Below are positions 34,831 through 45,621 of a stretch of 64,000 bases of DNA, in pieces. Every line of letters begins with the position of its first letter. The stretch's first letter is position 1. This stretch comes from Methylocystis bryophila (lineage in GTDB: Bacteria; Pseudomonadota; Alphaproteobacteria; Rhizobiales; Beijerinckiaceae), in NCBI RefSeq assembly GCF_027925445.1, contig NZ_AP027149.1:4166501-4230500 (forward strand), in the 5' to 3' direction. Under the pieces are notes generated by a model. It was not told the DNA's origin. It made no database searches and saw only the letters and a program-made list of their open reading frames with translations. The translations under genes were made by a program, and so were the position numbers.

Positions 34831-35817
34831 ATGGCTACGTTTAGCGCCATCCGCATTGACAGGGACGAGGCCGGCCAACGCGCCGCCTATGTCGTGATGC
34901 ATGACGCCGAATTGATGAATGGGGATGTCGAGATCGAAATCACCCACTCGACTCTGAACTATAAGGACGGACTGGCGATCACCAGCAAAGGCCCGGTCGT
35001 ACGCCGATTTCCGATGATACCCGGGGTGGATTTCACCGGCCGCGTCATGGCGTCGACGCATCCCGGTTTCCATTCGGGCGACCTTGTCGTCGCGGGCGGC
35101 TGCGGGCTTGGCGAAGCGCATTACGGGGGATTGGCCCAGAAAGCCCGGGTTTCTGGCGAGTGGCTCGCGCCTCTGCCCGAGGGGATTTCTCCAGAGGAGG
35201 CGATGACGATCGGCACGGCCGGCGTCACCGCCATGTTTTGCGTGATGGCGCTGGAACGGTTCGGCTTGGAGCCCACAAGAGGCCCCATCGTCGTGACGGG
35301 AGCAGCAGGCGGCGTGGGCTCGATCGCTGTCGCCTTGCTCGCGCGGAGCGGTTGGCGCGTCATCGCGATCACCGGCCGCCAGGAGGAAGCCGATTATTTG
35401 ATCCGCCTCGGGGCCGCCGAGGTCATCGACCGCAATGAATTCGCCGCGCCGGGCAAAGCCTTGCAGCAGCGCCGCTTTGCCGCGGGCGTGGACACGGTCG
35501 GCTCCACGACGCTCGCCAACATCCTCTCGCAGATCGATTACGACGGCGCCGTCGCGGCCTGCGGCAATGCGCGCGGCATGGACCTGCCGGGAAGCGTCGC
35601 CCCCTTCATTCTGCGCGGCGTCTCGCTCTTGGGCGTTGAAAGCGTGCGGCCGCGTCTCGAGATGCGGCGCGAGGCCTGGACGCGGATCGCGCGCGAGCTT
35701 GATCACGCCGCGCTCGCCGAGATTCGTGAGACAATCCCCTTCTCCCAAGCCTTGGCGCGGGCGAAAGATCTGATCGACGGCAAGGCGCGAGGACGCATCG
35801 TCGTGGAAATTGGCTGA
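34831..35817 (+). CDS. acuI: Acrylyl-CoA reductase-like MDR oxidoreductase (AcuI/YhdH family)
   Basis: NADPH-dependent zinc-free reductase of the MDR superfamily; AcuI reduces acryloyl-CoA to propionyl-CoA. The 328 residues show STLNYKDGLAIT, PMIPGVDFTG, the cofactor motif VVTGAAGGVGSIAV and CGNARGMDLPGSVAPFILRGV, all family features. ATG 34831 is chosen since the N-terminus (MATFSAIRID) fits. It sits between ftsK and ndk; a specific acrylate pathway is not supported by neighbours. Confidence 0.85.
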   Translation: MATFSAIRIDRDEAGQRAAYVVMHDAELMNGDVEIEITHSTLNYKDGLAITSKGPVVRRFPMIPGVDFTGRVMASTHPGFHSGDLVVAGGCGLGEAHYGGLAQKARVSGEWLAPLPEGISPEEAMTIGTAGVTAMFCVMALERFGLEPTRGPIVVTGAAGGVGSIAVALLARSGWRVIAITGRQEEADYLIRLGAAEVIDRNEFAAPGKALQQRRFAAGVDTVGSTTLANILSQIDYDGAVAACGNARGMDLPGSVAPFILRGVSLLGVESVRPRLEMRREAWTRIARELDHAALAEIRETIPFSQALARAKDLIDGKARGRIVVEIG

Positions 35818-35901
35818 AACTCCGCTGCCTTGCTCCTTTTCAAGGCGCCCGCTATAAGCGCCGCGTCTTCCCTCAACCTCAAAAAGAAGAGACGCCCGCC
35901 C

Positions 35902-36324
35902 ATGGCGATCGAACGCACTTTCTCAATCCTCAAGCCCGACGCGACGCGGCGCAACATCACTGGCAAGGTCAATGCGCTCATCGAAGGCGCAGGACTCCGC
36001 ATCGTCGCGCAAAAGCGCGTGCACCTGACGCGCGGTCAGGCCGAGACTTTCTACGCCGTGCACAAGGAGCGCCCTTTCTTCGGCGAGCTCGTCGAGCAGA
36101 TGTCGGCGGCGCCCGTCGTCGTGCAGGTGCTCGAAGGTGAGAATGCGATCGCCCGCTATCGCGAGGTCATGGGCGCAACCAACCCAGCCAACGCCGCGCC
36201 CGGCACGATCCGCAAGGAATTCGCGCTGAACGTCGGCGAGAACACGGTGCATGGTTCCGACGCGTCGGAGACCGCGAGCGTCGAGATCGCTCAATTTTTC
36301 TCCGGCAATGAAATCGTGGGCTAA
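35902..36324 (+). CDS. ndk: Nucleoside diphosphate kinase
   Basis: Transfers phosphate among nucleoside di- and triphosphates via phospho-His117 in NTVHGSDASE. The 140 residues match the bacterial form; the N-terminus is ERTFSILKPDATRRN. ATG 35902 is preferred over 35830, giving the canonical start. Followed by a hairpin at 36331-36360. Confidence 0.97.
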   Translation: MAIERTFSILKPDATRRNITGKVNALIEGAGLRIVAQKRVHLTRGQAETFYAVHKERPFFGELVEQMSAAPVVVQVLEGENAIARYREVMGATNPANAAPGTIRKEFALNVGENTVHGSDASETASVEIAQFFSGNEIVG

Positions 36325-36330
36325 ATCACA

Positions 36331-36437
36331 CTGCGTTCAGGCGGAACCGCCTGAGCGCAGAAAACATGATCGATTCCAAAAAAGTTAGAGCGGAATTTGT
36401 GTGAAAGACCGGATCCCGCTTTTTCGCGTCGCGCTCT
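36331..36437. repeat. Interspersed palindromic repeat unit downstream of ndk
   Basis: A 14-bp hairpin (CTGCGTTCAGGCGG / CCGCCTGAGCGCAG, one G-T pair) at 36331-36360 is followed by AAAACATGATC, TTCCAAAAAAG and then AGAGCG ... CGCTCT (36391-36437) enclosing CCGGATCCCGCTTTTTCGC. The composite structure resembles repeats seen many times in Hyphomicrobiales genomes. It separates ndk from cbiD and has no T-tract. Confidence 0.7.
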
Positions 36438-36520
36438 AGCGTCAGCCCTCGGCCTCGACCGCGCAGCAACTCGCCGTTTTTGGCGGAATGTCGCCGTAGG
36501 GTTAGTGGTATAGGCACGCC

Positions 36521-37615
36521 ATGACCGAGGGCTCTAAGGCAGTCCCGCTTAGACGAGGCTGGACCACGGGCGCATGCGCGACGGCTGCGGCGCGAGCGGC
36601 CTTTGTCGCGCTATGCCGTGAAGGGCCGCCGCCCAATCCCATCACGATCTTTCTCCCCTCCGGTCAGCGCGTGGATTTTGCTGTCGATGCGGTGGAGCGA
36701 GGCGATGGCTTCGCCAGCGCCGGGGTCGTCAAGGACGCGGGCGACGACCCTGACGTGACGCATGGCGCCACGATTGTCGCGAAGGTGAGGCGAAACCGGC
36801 CCAGCGCCGGCGTGAGCTTTGGTGCAGGGCCTGGAGTTGGAACCGTCACGCGGCCTGGCCTCCTGCTCGCTGTCGGAGAGCCGGCGATCAATCCCGTGCC
36901 GCGTGCGATGATAAGGGAGAATATCGCAGAGGCGGCGCACGAGCTCGGCGCATTGCCCGACGTATCGATCGAGCTGTCGATCCCCGGAGGCGAAGAAATC
37001 GCGAGGCGCACGCTCAACGGAAGGCTCGGCATTGTCGGCGGACTTTCCATCTTGGGCACGACTGGCGTGGTCGTGCCCTATTCTTGCTCGGCCTGGATAG
37101 ACGCGATCCATCGCGGCGTGGACGTGGCGAGGGCTTGCGGCGCGCGCCATGTCGCCGCCGCGACGGGCAGCGTTTCGGAAGGCGCCGTGCGCAGGCTCTA
37201 TGACCTGCCCGAGGAGGCGCTGATCGAGATGGGGGATTTCGTCGGCGCCTTGCTCAAATATCTCCGGGCTCATCCCGTCCAGAAGCTGACGCTCGCTGGC
37301 GGATTTGCGAAAATGACGAAGCTCGCGCAAGGCGCGCTCGATCTTCATTCCGCGCGATCCACGCTCGATCTTTCCGCGCTTGCGCGCCTTGCCGCTTCGG
37401 CCGGCGCCGACCCGGCGCTCGCGGGCAGCCTCGCTGGCGCAAATAGCGCCCTGGAGGCGCTCCAGCTCGCTTCGCGCGCGGGTGTCGATCTTGCCTCGCA
37501 GGTCGCTGATCGAGCGCTCGAGACCGCGATCCGCGCTCTGGCCGCTCCCCAGATCGAGCTCGAACTCATCGTCTTCGATCGTGAAGGCAAGCTTCTTGCG
37601 CGGGCGACGCAATGA
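36521..37615 (+). CDS. cbiD: Cobalt-precorrin-5B C(1)-methyltransferase
   Basis: Methylates C1 of the corrin ring in the B12 pathway, an alternative to the CobF route. The 364 residues begin LRRGWTTGACATAAA, the CbiD signature, followed by SFGAGPGVGTVTRPGL and GGLSILGTTGVVVPYS. It overlaps cobU by ATGA (37612-37615). The presence of CbiD in an aerobic alphaproteobacterium without adjacent corrin genes is noteworthy, since many relatives have cobF in its place. Confidence 0.94.
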   Translation: MTEGSKAVPLRRGWTTGACATAAARAAFVALCREGPPPNPITIFLPSGQRVDFAVDAVERGDGFASAGVVKDAGDDPDVTHGATIVAKVRRNRPSAGVSFGAGPGVGTVTRPGLLLAVGEPAINPVPRAMIRENIAEAAHELGALPDVSIELSIPGGEEIARRTLNGRLGIVGGLSILGTTGVVVPYSCSAWIDAIHRGVDVARACGARHVAAATGSVSEGAVRRLYDLPEEALIEMGDFVGALLKYLRAHPVQKLTLAGGFAKMTKLAQGALDLHSARSTLDLSALARLAASAGADPALAGSLAGANSALEALQLASRAGVDLASQVADRALETAIRALAAPQIELELIVFDREGKLLARATQ

Positions 37616-38148
37616 AGGATGACGGGTCCATAGCTGTGAATCCGCAACTGCGCCTCGTCCTGGGCGGCGCGCGCTCCGGAAAAAGCGCTTTCGCCGAGAG
37701 CCTGATCGCTGCGTCGCCACCGCCCTGGATCTATTTGGCGACGGCGGAAGCGCTCGACGAGGAGATGGCGGCGCGGATCGATAAGCATCAGGCGCGACGC
37801 GATTGGCGATGGCAAACGATCGAGGCGCCGCATCGGCTCTGCGAAGCGCTCGCCGGAGCGCCGGAGGACGCGCCCGTACTCATCGATTGCTTGTCCCTGT
37901 GGCTCACCAATCGCCTGCTCGCCGGCGCCAATCTCGACGTCGAGATCGACGCGCTCGTCGAGGCTTTGGCCTCACGAAAAGTTCTGACCGTCGCCGTCTC
38001 CTCTGAGGTCGGCATGACAATCGTTCCTGAAAATGCGCTGGCCCGCGCCTTTCGCGACGCCGCCGGCGAATTGCATCAGGCCGTCGCACGCGTTGCGGGG
38101 AGCGTGACGCTCACCGTCGCGGGATGCCCGCTGCAGGTTAAGGGATAA
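37612..38148 (+). CDS. cobU: Bifunctional adenosylcobinamide kinase / guanylyltransferase
   Basis: Phosphorylates adenosylcobinamide and then attaches GMP for the nucleotide loop of B12 (CobP in the aerobic pathway). The 178-residue product has the P-loop LVLGGARSGKSAFAE, a central IDCLSLWLTN and the family EVGMTIVPENALARAFRD. It is coupled to cbiD and ends about 50 bases before rcdA, which faces it. Confidence 0.94.
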   Translation: MKDDGSIAVNPQLRLVLGGARSGKSAFAESLIAASPPPWIYLATAEALDEEMAARIDKHQARRDWRWQTIEAPHRLCEALAGAPEDAPVLIDCLSLWLTNRLLAGANLDVEIDALVEALASRKVLTVAVSSEVGMTIVPENALARAFRDAAGELHQAVARVAGSVTLTVAGCPLQVKG

Positions 38149-38201
38149 AACCGATTCTTGTCGGAAGCTTAGATTATAGAACGATCATGAAGTCCGCGCG
38201 A

Positions 38202-38732
38202 TTAGACGCCGGCGGAGAAGGCGTCGCGAAGTCGCGCAATTTGCTGTCCCACCGGGCTGGGTCTTTGCGAGCTGTGGCCGGCGGGAGCGTGGATCAATTG
38301 GTCCAGATGGATGACGCGCGCCTGCAGACGCATCGAGTGAATTGACAAATGGCGCAGCTTTTCTGGGAGCGCCTCAAAGACTTCCGGGTTTGAGGCAAGG
38401 TCCTGTTGCGAGAGCTTCACCCTATGGCGTTCGCTCGCCGCCTGCGAGCGCGTCATCTCACCGTGGTTGACGGCGCGCTGCAACAACAGCCATGAGGCAA
38501 TTTGCATCAGACGCGTGGTCAACCGCATGCTCTCGGCGGCATAGGCGAGCGAGGCCGCGCGCGGGAGCGCTTTCGATTCTTCGCGGCCCTGTCCGTCAAG
38601 ATAAGCCGCCGCCTCTTCGACGAGCGTCATGCCCTCGCGAAAGAGCGCCGAGAAGCCTTCTGCAGATGTCAAGCGGTCGATGAACGAAATCGGCTGCGAC
38701 CCGCTTTCGACTGTTTCTTTGGCACGCATCAC
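38202..38732 (-). CDS. rcdA: RcdA-like regulator of CtrA degradation (DUF1465)
   Basis: A helical adaptor that in Caulobacter helps the ClpXP protease destroy the cell-cycle regulator CtrA. The 176-residue product shows the family core LVEEAAAYLDGQGREE, ASLAYAAESMRLTTRLMQIASWLL and QRAVNHGEMT. Two starts, ATG 38732 and 38729, cannot be told apart. The C-terminal tail is less conserved. It faces cobU and has a gene-free stretch upstream. Confidence 0.88.
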   Translation of the reverse strand: MMRAKETVESGSQPISFIDRLTSAEGFSALFREGMTLVEEAAAYLDGQGREESKALPRAASLAYAAESMRLTTRLMQIASWLLLQRAVNHGEMTRSQAASERHRVKLSQQDLASNPEVFEALPEKLRHLSIHSMRLQARVIHLDQLIHAPAGHSSQRPSPVGQQIARLRDAFSAGV

Positions 38733-39160
38733 ACGCTCACGCGAAGGAGGAGCGAACTCATTCGCACCGACGCTCGCGCGGCGATGCTCGACACGACCAA
38801 GCTAGCGCAAAACCGAAAGCTCGGCGCGCTTAGGCATCTAGTAACCTTAACACAGGGGTTCAGCGCCCGGGATCCAAAATCGGCCTGTCCCGCGGCTCTT
38901 CGCGGAACCGGGAGGCGTCGAATTGGCGCTCTGGCCGTCCCAAAAGGAGGCGCAGAGGGTTCAAGGGCGCGTCACAATTCGACGCTTCCTCCAAATTTTG
39001 GCGCGCGCCTCGGCTTCCGAGCCAGCAAGCTTCCCGCAGCGCCGCCTATAAGCCGGGCGCTCTTCATCCCCGTTCAACAATAACGGAAAGGCCTCCTGTT
39101 CCTGCTCGCTTCAGCGCAAGAACAACTTATCGCCAAAACCCAAGAGCGAGAACGGATATT
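38733..39160. other. Gene-free stretch upstream of rcdA, downstream of gyrA
   Basis: About 430 bases. An 11-bp inverted repeat (GCGTCGAATTG at 38915-38925 with CAATTCGACGC at 38974-38984) with a 48-base spacer lies in its middle, and could close a long stem. A candidate AT-rich promoter zone is at 38830-38850. No protein gene is supported. Confidence 0.5.
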
Positions 39161-41878
39161 CTATGTCTGCTCGCCGACGTCCTCGATGTGTTCGACCGAC
39201 ACGACACGCTCATCTTCTGCCGTGTTGAATACGATCACCCCCTGAGTTCCGCGACCGGCAATGCGGATTCCGTCGATCGGGCAACGGATCAATTGTCCGC
39301 CGTCCGTCACGAGCATGATTTCATCGTCCTGAGCCACGGGAAATGAGGCGACGAGGCGTCCGTTGCGTTCATTGACGGCCATCGCGACAATACCTTTTCC
39401 CCCGCGACCGGTAATGCGGTACTCGTATGAAGACGTCCGTTTGCCGAAGCCGTTTTGAGAGACGGTCAATATAAACTGTTCCGCCGCGCGCATTTCATCG
39501 AATCGACGGTCGGAAAGGTCGATCGCGGCAGCCTCTTCGAGTTCCGGCTCCTCGACGCTTTCGGCGCTCTGGGCGCGACGCAGCGCCACCGCACGCTTGA
39601 GATAAGCGGCGCGCTCATCGCCATTCGCCTCGAAATGTTTCAAGATCGACAGGGAGATCACACGATCCCCCTCGGCGAGGTTCACGCCCCGGACGCCCAT
39701 GGAGGTGCGTCCTTGGAAGACGCGCACGTCGGTCACGGGAAAGCGAATGCACTGGCCGTCGCGCGTGGTCAGCAACACGTCGTTCGTCTCGTCGGCGGTG
39801 GCGACGTCGACGATATGCTCGCCCTCCTCGAGCTTCATCGCGATGACGCCATTGCGGCGGATGTCGGAGAAATCGGAGAGCTTGTTGCGTCGGACCGAAC
39901 CGCCGGTCGTGGCGAAAATCGCATCGAGTCGCGCCCAGCTCGATTCATCCTCCGGTAGCGGCATGATCGTCGTGATGCGCTCTTCCGGCCCGAGCGGCAG
40001 GAGATTGACGAGCGCCTTGCCGCGCGCCTGAGGCGCCGCAAGCGGCAGACGCCAGACCTTCTCCTTGTAAGCGCGCCCAAGGCTCGAGAAGAACAGCACG
40101 GGCGTGTGCGTGCTCGCGACGAAGAGGCGACAGACGAAATCCTCTTCCTTCGTCTGCATGCCGGCGCGGCCCTTGCCGCCGCGGCGTTGCGCGCGATAGG
40201 TCGAAAGCGGGACGCGCTTGATGTAGCCCGCGTGCGAGACAGTGACCACCATGTCCTCGCGCGCGATGAGATCCTCGTCCTCCACCTCCCCGCCCGCTTC
40301 GACGATCTGGGTGCGGCGCGGCGTCGCGTGCAGCGCCTTCACATGAAGCATCTCATCCTTGATGATGCCGAAGAGCTTCTGGCGCGAGCTGAGGATTTCC
40401 AGATATTCGGCGATCTCGGCGGCGAGCTTCTCGAGCGCGGCGGAAATCTCGTCGCGACCGAGCGCTGTGAGACGCTGCAAGCGCAAGTCCAAAATGCCGC
40501 GCGCCTGGGCTTCGGACAGGCGACAGGTGCCGTCGGAGGCCAAGGCGTGGCGCGGATCGGCGATCAGCGCCACGAGCGGCGCCATGTCCTTGGCGGGCCA
40601 ATCTCTCGCCATCAGAGCCTCTCGCGCCGCCGCAGCGTCCGGAGAGGTGCGGATGAGGCGGATGACCTCATCGATATTGGCGACGGCGATCGCCAGGCCC
40701 ACCTGCAGATGCGCGCTGTCGCGCGCTTTGCCCAAGCGAAACTTGGTGCGCCGCGTGACCACCGTCTCGCGAAAATCGACGAAGGCGAGCAGGACGTCGC
40801 GAAGGGTTAGAAGCTCCGGTTTGCCGCCATTCAAGGCGATCATGTTGACGGGGAAATTCGTCTGCATCGCCGTGAAGCGCCAGAGCTGGTTGAGCACCAC
40901 GTCGGCGACCGCCTCGCGGCGCAGCTCGATGACGATGCGCATCCCGTCCCGGCTCGACTCGTCGCGCAGGTCCGAAATTCCCTCGATCTTCTTCTCTCGA
41001 ACGAGCTCGGCGATGCGCTCGACGAGCGCGGCCTTGTTCACCTGATAAGGAATTTCGGTAACGATGATCGCTTCGCGATCCTTACGCAGGGTTTCGATCT
41101 CTGTCCTGGCCCGCATGATGATGGAGCCGCGGCCGGTTGAGTAAGCATTGCGAATGCCTCCCCGCCCGAGAATCACGCCGGCCGTCGGCAGATCCGGGCC
41201 CGGCACGATCTCCATGAGCTCGGCGACAGTCATGTCGGGCTTTTCGATCAACGCAATCGCCGCATCGATCACTTCCCCGAGGTTATGCGGCGGAATATTC
41301 GTCGCCATGCCAACGGCGATGCCGCCGGCGCCATTGACCAGAAGATTGGGGAAGCGCGCCGGGACGACAGTGGGCTCACGCTCCTTGCCGTCGTAATTGT
41401 CCTTGAAGTCGACGGCGCCCTGATCGAGGTCCTCGAGGAGCGCCAAGGAAATCTTGGCGAGACGAGCCTCGGTGTAACGCTCGGCGGCGGGCGGGTCGTC
41501 GTCGATGGAGCCGAAATTGCCCTGCCCGTCGATGAGGGGCGCGCGCATCGAGAAATCTTGCGCCATGCGCACGAGCGCATCATAGATCGCGAGATTGCCG
41601 TGTGGATGGTACTTACCCATCACATCGCCAATGATGCGCGCAGACTTCACATGCGGCCGATCCGGCATGTTGCCATTTTCATTCATCGAAAAAAGAATAC
41701 GTCGATGAACGGGCTTCAGGCCGTCGCGCACATCGGGCAATGCGCGGCTCACGATCACGCTCATCGCGTAATCGAGATAGGATCGCTTCATCTCGTCGGC
41801 GATCGAGACGGGGCGGATATCGGAGGTTGGAAAGCCTGATTCGTCCGGGGCGTGCGTGTCGTCTGCCAAGTGCGGCAC
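39161..41878 (-). CDS. gyrA: DNA gyrase subunit A
   Basis: Breakage-reunion subunit of DNA gyrase. At 905 residues with the usual N-terminal domain and six-bladed C-terminal beta-pinwheel (QRRGGKGRAGM as GyrA box). The active tyrosine is Tyr135 in AERYTEARL. In the quinolone region HPHGNLAIYD (91-100), the E. coli Ser83 position is Leu96 and Asp82 is Asn95, while Asp87 is kept as Asp100. This may be native. The gene is transcribed towards rcdA's upstream region. Confidence 0.97.
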   Translation of the reverse strand: MPHLADDTHAPDESGFPTSDIRPVSIADEMKRSYLDYAMSVIVSRALPDVRDGLKPVHRRILFSMNENGNMPDRPHVKSARIIGDVMGKYHPHGNLAIYDALVRMAQDFSMRAPLIDGQGNFGSIDDDPPAAERYTEARLAKISLALLEDLDQGAVDFKDNYDGKEREPTVVPARFPNLLVNGAGGIAVGMATNIPPHNLGEVIDAAIALIEKPDMTVAELMEIVPGPDLPTAGVILGRGGIRNAYSTGRGSIIMRARTEIETLRKDREAIIVTEIPYQVNKAALVERIAELVREKKIEGISDLRDESSRDGMRIVIELRREAVADVVLNQLWRFTAMQTNFPVNMIALNGGKPELLTLRDVLLAFVDFRETVVTRRTKFRLGKARDSAHLQVGLAIAVANIDEVIRLIRTSPDAAAAREALMARDWPAKDMAPLVALIADPRHALASDGTCRLSEAQARGILDLRLQRLTALGRDEISAALEKLAAEIAEYLEILSSRQKLFGIIKDEMLHVKALHATPRRTQIVEAGGEVEDEDLIAREDMVVTVSHAGYIKRVPLSTYRAQRRGGKGRAGMQTKEEDFVCRLFVASTHTPVLFFSSLGRAYKEKVWRLPLAAPQARGKALVNLLPLGPEERITTIMPLPEDESSWARLDAIFATTGGSVRRNKLSDFSDIRRNGVIAMKLEEGEHIVDVATADETNDVLLTTRDGQCIRFPVTDVRVFQGRTSMGVRGVNLAEGDRVISLSILKHFEANGDERAAYLKRAVALRRAQSAESVEEPELEEAAAIDLSDRRFDEMRAAEQFILTVSQNGFGKRTSSYEYRITGRGGKGIVAMAVNERNGRLVASFPVAQDDEIMLVTDGGQLIRCPIDGIRIAGRGTQGVIVFNTAEDERVVSVEHIEDVGEQT

Positions 41879-42277
41879 CCGTTCCTATTTTGCTGGAAAG
41901 TTCATGTTTTTATAGGCGATTCGAACCTGTGGCGCTAGTGTGCCGCTTTCCAGGAGGCGCTTGTGAAACAGTGACTTGCGAGGCCCCGTCGCTTTCTCCG
42001 AAAACTTAGCCATAGCCCTTGCCGCGCTGGCGCCTCGCTATGGATAAACGCGGGGTAGATCACGGGCGTCAAAAGCGAGACCGGATACCGCCATCGATAT
42101 CGCTTTTGCGTCGCCGGGCTCCGCGAGGTCAATGAGCTCGAAACCCCGAATTTTTTGCGCCTACGCCCAGCGCGGAAAGGCTTCGATCCTGCGATGGCCT
42201 GCCCGACTCTGGACGCGCAGACGCAAGCGCCCGCCTCGGAAAATCGCGTGTCCTCCTCCCTGTCCTTCTCGCCGCTG
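41879..42277. other. Gene-free stretch between gyrA and sufA
   Basis: About 400 bases upstream of gyrA and downstream of sufA, both on the minus strand. Small ORFs are overlapping and without motifs. The gyrA promoter should lie here; nothing was recognised with confidence. Confidence 0.4.
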
Positions 42278-42643
42278 TTACGCCAAAGGGGCTGCGGCGG
42301 GTGTGAGGGAGACGCTTTCGCCGCAGCCGCAACTCGCCGTCTGATTGGGATTTTCAAAGACGAATGACGATGAAAAACGATCCGTCTTCACGTCCATCCG
42401 CGCGCCCAAGAGATAAAGCACGGCCTTGGCGTCGACGATGACGCGAGCCCCGGCCTGCTCCACGATCTCGTCGCCGGGCTCCGGCTGGGCGAGCTCCATC
42501 TTGTAGCTCATGCCCGCGCATCCGCCCTTCTCGACGCTGATCCGCAAGCCGGCCTCGGGGCTCTGCGCCTTGGCGGTGAGGCTGCGGACCCGGTCGACGG
42601 CGGCGTCGCTCAAAGCGATGACCGCGGGCGCGGCTAGATTCAT
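42278..42643 (-). CDS. sufA: A-type Fe-S carrier protein (SufA/IscA family)
   Basis: Carrier that receives Fe-S clusters from SufBCD and passes them to targets. The 121-residue product contains the three conserved cysteines in KGGCAGMSYK and SCGCGESVS. ATG 42643 gives the standard N-terminus; the longer in-frame extension is not typical. It is divergent from the nifS-like gene at 42891, sharing a 247-base intergenic region that likely holds both promoters. Confidence 0.9.
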   Translation of the reverse strand: MNLAAPAVIALSDAAVDRVRSLTAKAQSPEAGLRISVEKGGCAGMSYKMELAQPEPGDEIVEQAGARVIVDAKAVLYLLGARMDVKTDRFSSSFVFENPNQTASCGCGESVSLTPAAAPLA

Positions 42644-42890
42644 GTCTTTTCTCCTGGGCGTCTGGCGGGATCTCAGCATAGCCATCCGGCTTTCTACCAC
42701 ATATCGGATGGATGACGCCCCTTTTGGAGGGGTTCGCCCTGAACGACCGATCGACCGGGTCGATGGACTCGTTTTAATTTTCGGCGCGCGCCACTTTTCC
42801 CTTAATACAGGACAAAACCCGAGTCTGCAGGCTCTGGCGCTCAGTCTCGGGCGCGAGCCCAGCCTGGAGCAAGCCGGGAGTCGACACAGC

Positions 42891-44051
42891 ATGGCCGAAA
42901 CGCGCGCCTATCTGGATTACAACGCCACCGCGCCCCTGCGGCCGGCGGCGCGCGCCGCCGCATGGGCGGCGATGGAGACGGTTGGCAATCCTTCATCGAT
43001 TCACGCCGAAGGCCGCGCGGCGCGGCTGATGCTGGAGGAGGCGCGTTCGAGCCTTGCCGCCGGGATCGGCGCAGCAGCCGAAAACGTCGTGTTTACAAGC
43101 GGCGCCACGGAAGCCGCCAATCTTGCGCTGACGCCGGAGGTCTACGCTAAAGGGGCGACGAGGCCCTGCGAAGCGCTGCTCATCGCCGGCGGCGAGCACC
43201 CTTGCGTGCTCAATGGCTCGCGCTTTCCGGCTGAATCGATCAGCGTTTTGCCGCTCGAGGCGGAGGGCGCGCTCTCGCTCGAAAGGCTCACCGATGCGCT
43301 GCGAGAACTTTCCGGCAAGCGGGTTATGGTCGCGCTGCAGGCGGCGAACCACGAGACGGGAGTCCTGCAGCCCGTCCGGGAGGCCGCCGACCTCGTTCAT
43401 GCGGCGGGAGGCCTGCTCGTCTGCGACGCCTCCCAGGCGATGGGCCGCCGAGAGACGACGTTGGAGACGACGCATGCCGACCTCCTGTTCTTTTCTTCCC
43501 ACAAGATCGGCGGTCCCGCCGGAGCCGGCGTTCTGGCCTTCGGCCGGGAGGATATCCATATAAGCGATGTGCTCCTGCGAGGCGGCGGGCAGGAGAGCGG
43601 GCGGCGCGCGGGGACCGAGAACCTCGCCGCTGTCGCCGGGCTCCTCGCCGCGCTGGATGAGGCCAGCGACGGGCTCGCGCAGGAGGTGGATCGCCTGGGC
43701 GCGCTGCGCGACGAGGTCGAACGTCGGATTCTCGGAACGCTGCCTCAAGCGCGAATTCTAGGCAAAGGCGCCGAAAGGCTGCCGAACACGACGGCGTGGG
43801 TCGCCGAGGGCTTCGAAGCCCGCACGCTCGCCATGGCGCTCGATCTCGAAGGCGTCGCTGTCTCACCAGGAGCGGCCTGCTCCTCAGGCAAGACCTCGGC
43901 TTCGACGGTGCTCGCCGCCATGGGCATGCGCGACGCGGCAAGCGTGAGGGTGAGCCTGGGTTGGCGCACCGGCGCAAAGGATGTAGAATTGTTCGGCATC
44001 GCTCTTGCAAGGGTCGTCGCGCGAATTCGATCGCGAAGGACGGCGGCCTAA
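42891..44051 (+). CDS. Cysteine desulfurase (NifS/IscS-like, class I)
   Basis: PLP enzyme that releases sulfur from cysteine. The 386 residues show YLDYNATAPLRP, GATEAANLA, PLP lysine Lys205 in FFSSHKIGGP and the active Cys330 in GAACSSGK, a class I pattern (flexible loop). It is the first gene of the suf cluster, whose second desulfurase is SufS. ATG 42891 is chosen since the long in-frame N-terminal extension lacks homology. It leads to sufB after a 61-base gap. Confidence 0.93.
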   Translation: MAETRAYLDYNATAPLRPAARAAAWAAMETVGNPSSIHAEGRAARLMLEEARSSLAAGIGAAAENVVFTSGATEAANLALTPEVYAKGATRPCEALLIAGGEHPCVLNGSRFPAESISVLPLEAEGALSLERLTDALRELSGKRVMVALQAANHETGVLQPVREAADLVHAAGGLLVCDASQAMGRRETTLETTHADLLFFSSHKIGGPAGAGVLAFGREDIHISDVLLRGGGQESGRRAGTENLAAVAGLLAALDEASDGLAQEVDRLGALRDEVERRILGTLPQARILGKGAERLPNTTAWVAEGFEARTLAMALDLEGVAVSPGAACSSGKTSASTVLAAMGMRDAASVRVSLGWRTGAKDVELFGIALARVVARIRSRRTAA

Positions 44052-44112
44052 GCAGGGCTGTGCGCCATCGGCCGACGGGCCTTGAACCCGTTGTGACGAG
44101 GAGACGAAAAAG

Positions 44113-45582
<1,470 letters not shown>

Positions 45583-45621
45583 GGCTCTCGCCTGCACCGT
45601 AAGGCCAAACTGGGATTTGAC

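Noticed and set aside
41910..41935. Possible tRNA T-arm (GGTTCGAATC on the minus strand)
   Set aside because: The T-stem does not pair and no acceptor or anticodon stem is found around it.
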